Of a stretch of 64,000 nucleotides of DNA, positions 61,567 to 64,000 are shown piece after piece. The DNA lies in contig PDOO01000024.1 in the NCBI GenBank assembly GCA_002742885.1, positions 1-64,000 on the forward strand. The letters run 5' to 3'. How positions within the stretch are numbered: the first letter of the stretch is position 1; every line of letters starts with the position of its first letter. The notes under the pieces are model-generated. The model made no database searches and was not told the DNA's origin. It saw only the letters and a list, made by a program, of their open reading frames with translations. Source of the DNA: Candidatus Cloacimonadota bacterium. GTDB taxonomy: Bacteria > Cloacimonadota > Cloacimonadia > Cloacimonadales > GCA-2742885. The translations under genes and the position numbers were made by a program.

Positions 61567-62988
61567 ATGAAAAAAAGGATTTTATTTCTTATTTCAGCGA
61601 TTTTTGCCGTTCTCGGAGCGATAACTTATCAGGAATATAATCCCAATGACGACAGATTTAAAATTTTAGCATTGGAAAAAGCAAAAAAACGTTTGGCTGT
61701 ATCCGAGAGGGATTTTTTGAATGCCGAAAAATTATATTCCAAGAAGATGATTTCGAGAAAGGAATATGAAGATTTCAAACTTCAATACGATAACGACAAA
61801 TTAAATTTTCAGCAGTATATGTTGAGCGTAATTTTCGATAAACCGCATTTATCGGTGGAGTCGGCAATAAAATCTCAGCTTAACGACGGAACGATAAACG
61901 TTGATTTGACTGTTTCCAACACCTCAGGCGGAAGTTTTTCTCTCGAAGACAATATGTTGGAAGAAGTCGGAGTGTCTAAAATAAACGCAACCGCCATGTA
62001 CAATATTTACGTTTCGCTCAAAGATCCGGCGGGAAACATCATCTCTCAACCTTACGAATATCACATCAGGGAACTTAAACTGAGGGAAAAGAAAAAAATC
62101 AACTTTACTTTATTGAAAGATGCGGAAGCGGTAACGGTTTCCGCCAATTACGGCGATAAATTTACGGAAAAACAAATATATTTAAAACGCAAAACATCGG
62201 AAGGGAAAGTAAATATCATGCCGGATATTTTTTCGCAGGAAACGGAAAGCGGTTTTGTGGCGACTTATCGTCTTAACATGGAATTTTTCGGAGAAGGAAG
62301 ACGGCGTTATCAATTGTTGCAAAAAGGATTGCCGAAATATTTCACTTGCGAATTTATAAATACTCGCAACAATGCGGTTGTGTCAAGCGTAGTTTTTTCC
62401 GAAAACAATCCCGAGCAGTCTTATATACTGAAAGTATCGGTTCCGGAAAAAATAAAAGATAACCTCAACTTGGATAAACCTTTGGAATTCAGCGTCCGTC
62501 TGGAACAAAACAACTCTCTCAAAGGAGAAACGAAACTGGAACTCATTCCCACCGGAAAAGCATCTCTCAAACTGGAAATGAACAACATGTATTTTTCCGG
62601 CGAGCAAGGAGAAACGGTTACGATTTATCCTCTGAAAGTTACCAACGACGGTCTCAAAAAACTGAACAATATCTCGTTTGATATTTTCCTGCCTCCCGAT
62701 TGGGAATACAAACTGAAACCGGAAAAGCTGGAAGAACTCTTGCCGGGAAAAGAACAAAAACTTTCGCTTGAGGTCATACCGGACAAAGAAGCTCTCAGCG
62801 GTATATATCAATTGAGGTTAAAAGCTTCCGCAAAATCCAAAAGCAGAACAATAAATACATCTGAGAAAGAAATAAAATTAGAATTATTAACCCGAAAAAA
62901 TCCGCTTTTGTTGTCATTAATCATACTTGCCGTATTGGCTACAATTGCCGGCATTATTTACGGATTGATAAAAATTTCAAAAAACTAA
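61567..62988 (+). CDS. Membrane-anchored NEW3/CARDB-like beta-domain protein
   Basis: 473 residues from ATG 61567 (GAGG 6 nt before it; an ATG six codons upstream has a poor site). N-terminal helix (ILFLISAIFAVLGAI), a short coiled coil (KAKKRLAVSERDFLNAEKLY), then three or four Ig-like beta domains. The last two have NEW3 features (VTNDGLKKLNNISFDIFLPP, then LEELLPGKEQKLSLEVIP). A closing membrane helix (PLLLSLIILAVLATIAGIIYG) anchors the C-terminus. Such proteins are often encoded with ABC transporters, as here, with an ABC permease gene 12 bp downstream. The domains likely face the periplasm. Confidence 0.7.
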   Translation: MKKRILFLISAIFAVLGAITYQEYNPNDDRFKILALEKAKKRLAVSERDFLNAEKLYSKKMISRKEYEDFKLQYDNDKLNFQQYMLSVIFDKPHLSVESAIKSQLNDGTINVDLTVSNTSGGSFSLEDNMLEEVGVSKINATAMYNIYVSLKDPAGNIISQPYEYHIRELKLREKKKINFTLLKDAEAVTVSANYGDKFTEKQIYLKRKTSEGKVNIMPDIFSQETESGFVATYRLNMEFFGEGRRRYQLLQKGLPKYFTCEFINTRNNAVVSSVVFSENNPEQSYILKVSVPEKIKDNLNLDKPLEFSVRLEQNNSLKGETKLELIPTGKASLKLEMNNMYFSGEQGETVTIYPLKVTNDGLKKLNNISFDIFLPPDWEYKLKPEKLEELLPGKEQKLSLEVIPDKEALSGIYQLRLKASAKSKSRTINTSEKEIKLELLTRKNPLLLSLIILAVLATIAGIIYGLIKISKN

Positions 62989-63000
62989 GCGAGGAAAAAA

Positions 63001-64000
63001 ATGTTTAAAATTCTGGTTCAACAAGAAATTACCGCTCTTTTAAAAAGTAAAAGAGTTTTGTGGTCGGTTTCGATTTTTTTCATCCTCTATCTCGTTATAT
63101 TTTCAGTGCGAGTAAAGGATTTTAACGAAAGAAACCGAATTTATATCGAAGACGTAAAAACAGCCGAAGACCTGAAAGCATCCGCCAAAAATTACAGTTA
63201 TACGGCAATTCCCGTCATTCGCAAACCCATGCTTTATTCTGTATTCAATGAAGGATTTACCCATGAGCGCGGTTCTTATATTTGGGCACCGCCTCTTCAC
63301 ATAATCACTTCTTCCGAATATAAAAACAGCTCGGAAAACGGAATTTACGATTTTCCGAACAGAATGGACATCACTTTTTTAATTACGTTTTTCATGGGAT
63401 TATTCGTCTTTCTGATCTCTTTCGATTCGGTAAATTACGAAAAAGAAAAACATCTTCTCAGATTGCTTTTTTCCTATCCGGTCAAGAGAACGGATTATAT
63501 ATTTAAGAAAATAATCGGCATAATTTCATTGGTTTTGCTTGTCTTTACCTTGCCTTTCTTATTCGGTAATTTTTATCTCATGCTGACAAATTCCGCCGCT
63601 TTGACCGCCGATTTCTTTTCTTTTACTTTGATTTACTGGTTTTTCACCGTAATGTATCTGTTTTCGATAACGTTAATCGGAGTCTATGTTTCCGTAATCT
63701 GTCGCAAACCGTCCACCTCTCTGATAACCGTTTTGCTGATCTGGGTTACCCTTACCGCAATTATTCCCACTATTTACGATTTTATCGGTAAAGAAACCCT
63801 GAACAAAAAAGAAAAGCAGGAAAGTTTATCGGAATCGATAAGCCAAGATCAAATATATGTCAGCACTCACATGAAAGACGTTCCGGACGAAAGTAATCCC
63901 AATAAAGTAGGGCACTGGAATTGGAACGGCGGAACATACGTTACAATCGGAGTTTTCGGAGAAAAAAAGATGTACAGACATCATATTAACTATATGAAAT
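63001..64000 (+). CDS. ABC-2 type transporter permease (3' end beyond window)
   Basis: The frame is open from ATG 63001 (GAGG 6 nt before) to the right edge, 333 codons. It starts MFKILVQQEITALLKSKRV, the usual amphipathic start of ABC-2 permeases. A first membrane helix, a periplasmic loop of about 100 residues and then several helices follow (FLITFFMGLFVFLISFD, LVLLVFTLPFLFGNFYL, LIGVYVSVICRKPSTSLI). FDSVNYEKEKHLLRLLFSYP is the coupling region typical of the family. The ATPase gene is expected outside the window. It is co-transcribed with the NEW3 protein gene; the substrate is unknown. Confidence 0.8.
   Translation, partial: MFKILVQQEITALLKSKRVLWSVSIFFILYLVIFSVRVKDFNERNRIYIEDVKTAEDLKASAKNYSYTAIPVIRKPMLYSVFNEGFTHERGSYIWAPPLHIITSSEYKNSSENGIYDFPNRMDITFLITFFMGLFVFLISFDSVNYEKEKHLLRLLFSYPVKRTDYIFKKIIGIISLVLLVFTLPFLFGNFYLMLTNSAALTADFFSFTLIYWFFTVMYLFSITLIGVYVSVICRKPSTSLITVLLIWVTLTAIIPTIYDFIGKETLNKKEKQESLSESISQDQIYVSTHMKDVPDESNPNKVGHWNWNGGTYVTIGVFGEKKMYRHHINYMK

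Noticed and set aside
1-64000. CRISPR array, prophage, integron, rRNA or tRNA genes
   Set aside because: No regularly spaced direct repeats, phage structural genes, integrase or RNA gene signatures were seen on either strand.

Overview
The window is a low-GC (my rough estimate is mid-to-high 30s %) stretch of a Gram-negative, flagellated, anaerobic bacterium. The Gram-negative call rests on a lipid A block (skp, lpxD, a fused lpxC-fabZ, lpxA), many predicted outer-membrane proteins and lipoproteins, and two secreted proteins ending in the PNPFNP-type C-terminal sorting domain of type IX secretion cargo. The LpxC-FabZ fusion and the PNPFNP tails point to the FCB superphylum; together with an electron-bifurcating type [FeFe] hydrogenase, a Cloacimonadota-like lineage is my best guess. 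That is inference, since no rRNA is present.

Layout. 1-5.2 kb: end of a secreted protein, a repeat-bearing intergenic region, dCMP deaminase, selB and rmuC. 5.2-10.4 kb: a leftward five-gene hydrogenase operon (hydC, HATPase, cysteine-less HydD-like protein, hydB, hydA). 10.8-13.8 kb: aroF and an unusual glycosyltransferase-like/Ppx-GppA fusion. 14-23 kb: an accessory region with a 1488-residue beta-helix secreted protein, three tandem TolB-like lipoproteins and a 244-residue secreted protein. Gene fragments between the lipoprotein copies record how the array was amplified. 23-26 kb: a TPR protein, a LytS-type kinase whose frame is broken at an A5C tract, a LytTR regulator and rpmE. 26-39.8 kb: a long leftward flagellar operon (TPR, lytic transglycosylase, motA, motB, flhB, flhA, flhF, fleN, a small membrane protein, fliA, HDOD protein, TPR membrane protein, FliK-like protein, a 39-codon coupled ORF, a GAF/H-box protein). 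40-43.3 kb: an MFS transporter and a decayed zone with a frameshifted lipoprotein gene, a transposase fragment and the second copy of the first intergenic repeat. 43.4-51.5 kb: the lipid A operon, a glutamine amidotransferase, truA, an outer-membrane protein and purA. 51.8-64 kb: a chemoreceptor, two predicted outer-membrane proteins, ybaB-recR-ribE-lipoprotein, brnQ with an upstream palindrome, and the start of a NEW3-protein/ABC-permease operon cut by the window edge.

How it fits together. The genes suggest a fermentative anaerobe that balances NADH and ferredoxin through hydrogen, imports branched-chain amino acids, swims by a flagellum under FliA/FlhF/FleN control with chemoreceptor input, and displays a fast-evolving set of surface proteins. 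I saw no tRNA, rRNA, CRISPR array, intact insertion sequence or replication origin. The least ordinary parts are the lipoprotein array with its gene fossils, the paired A7 frameshifts, the kinase frameshift, the GT/Ppx fusion and the partly duplicated intergenic repeat.
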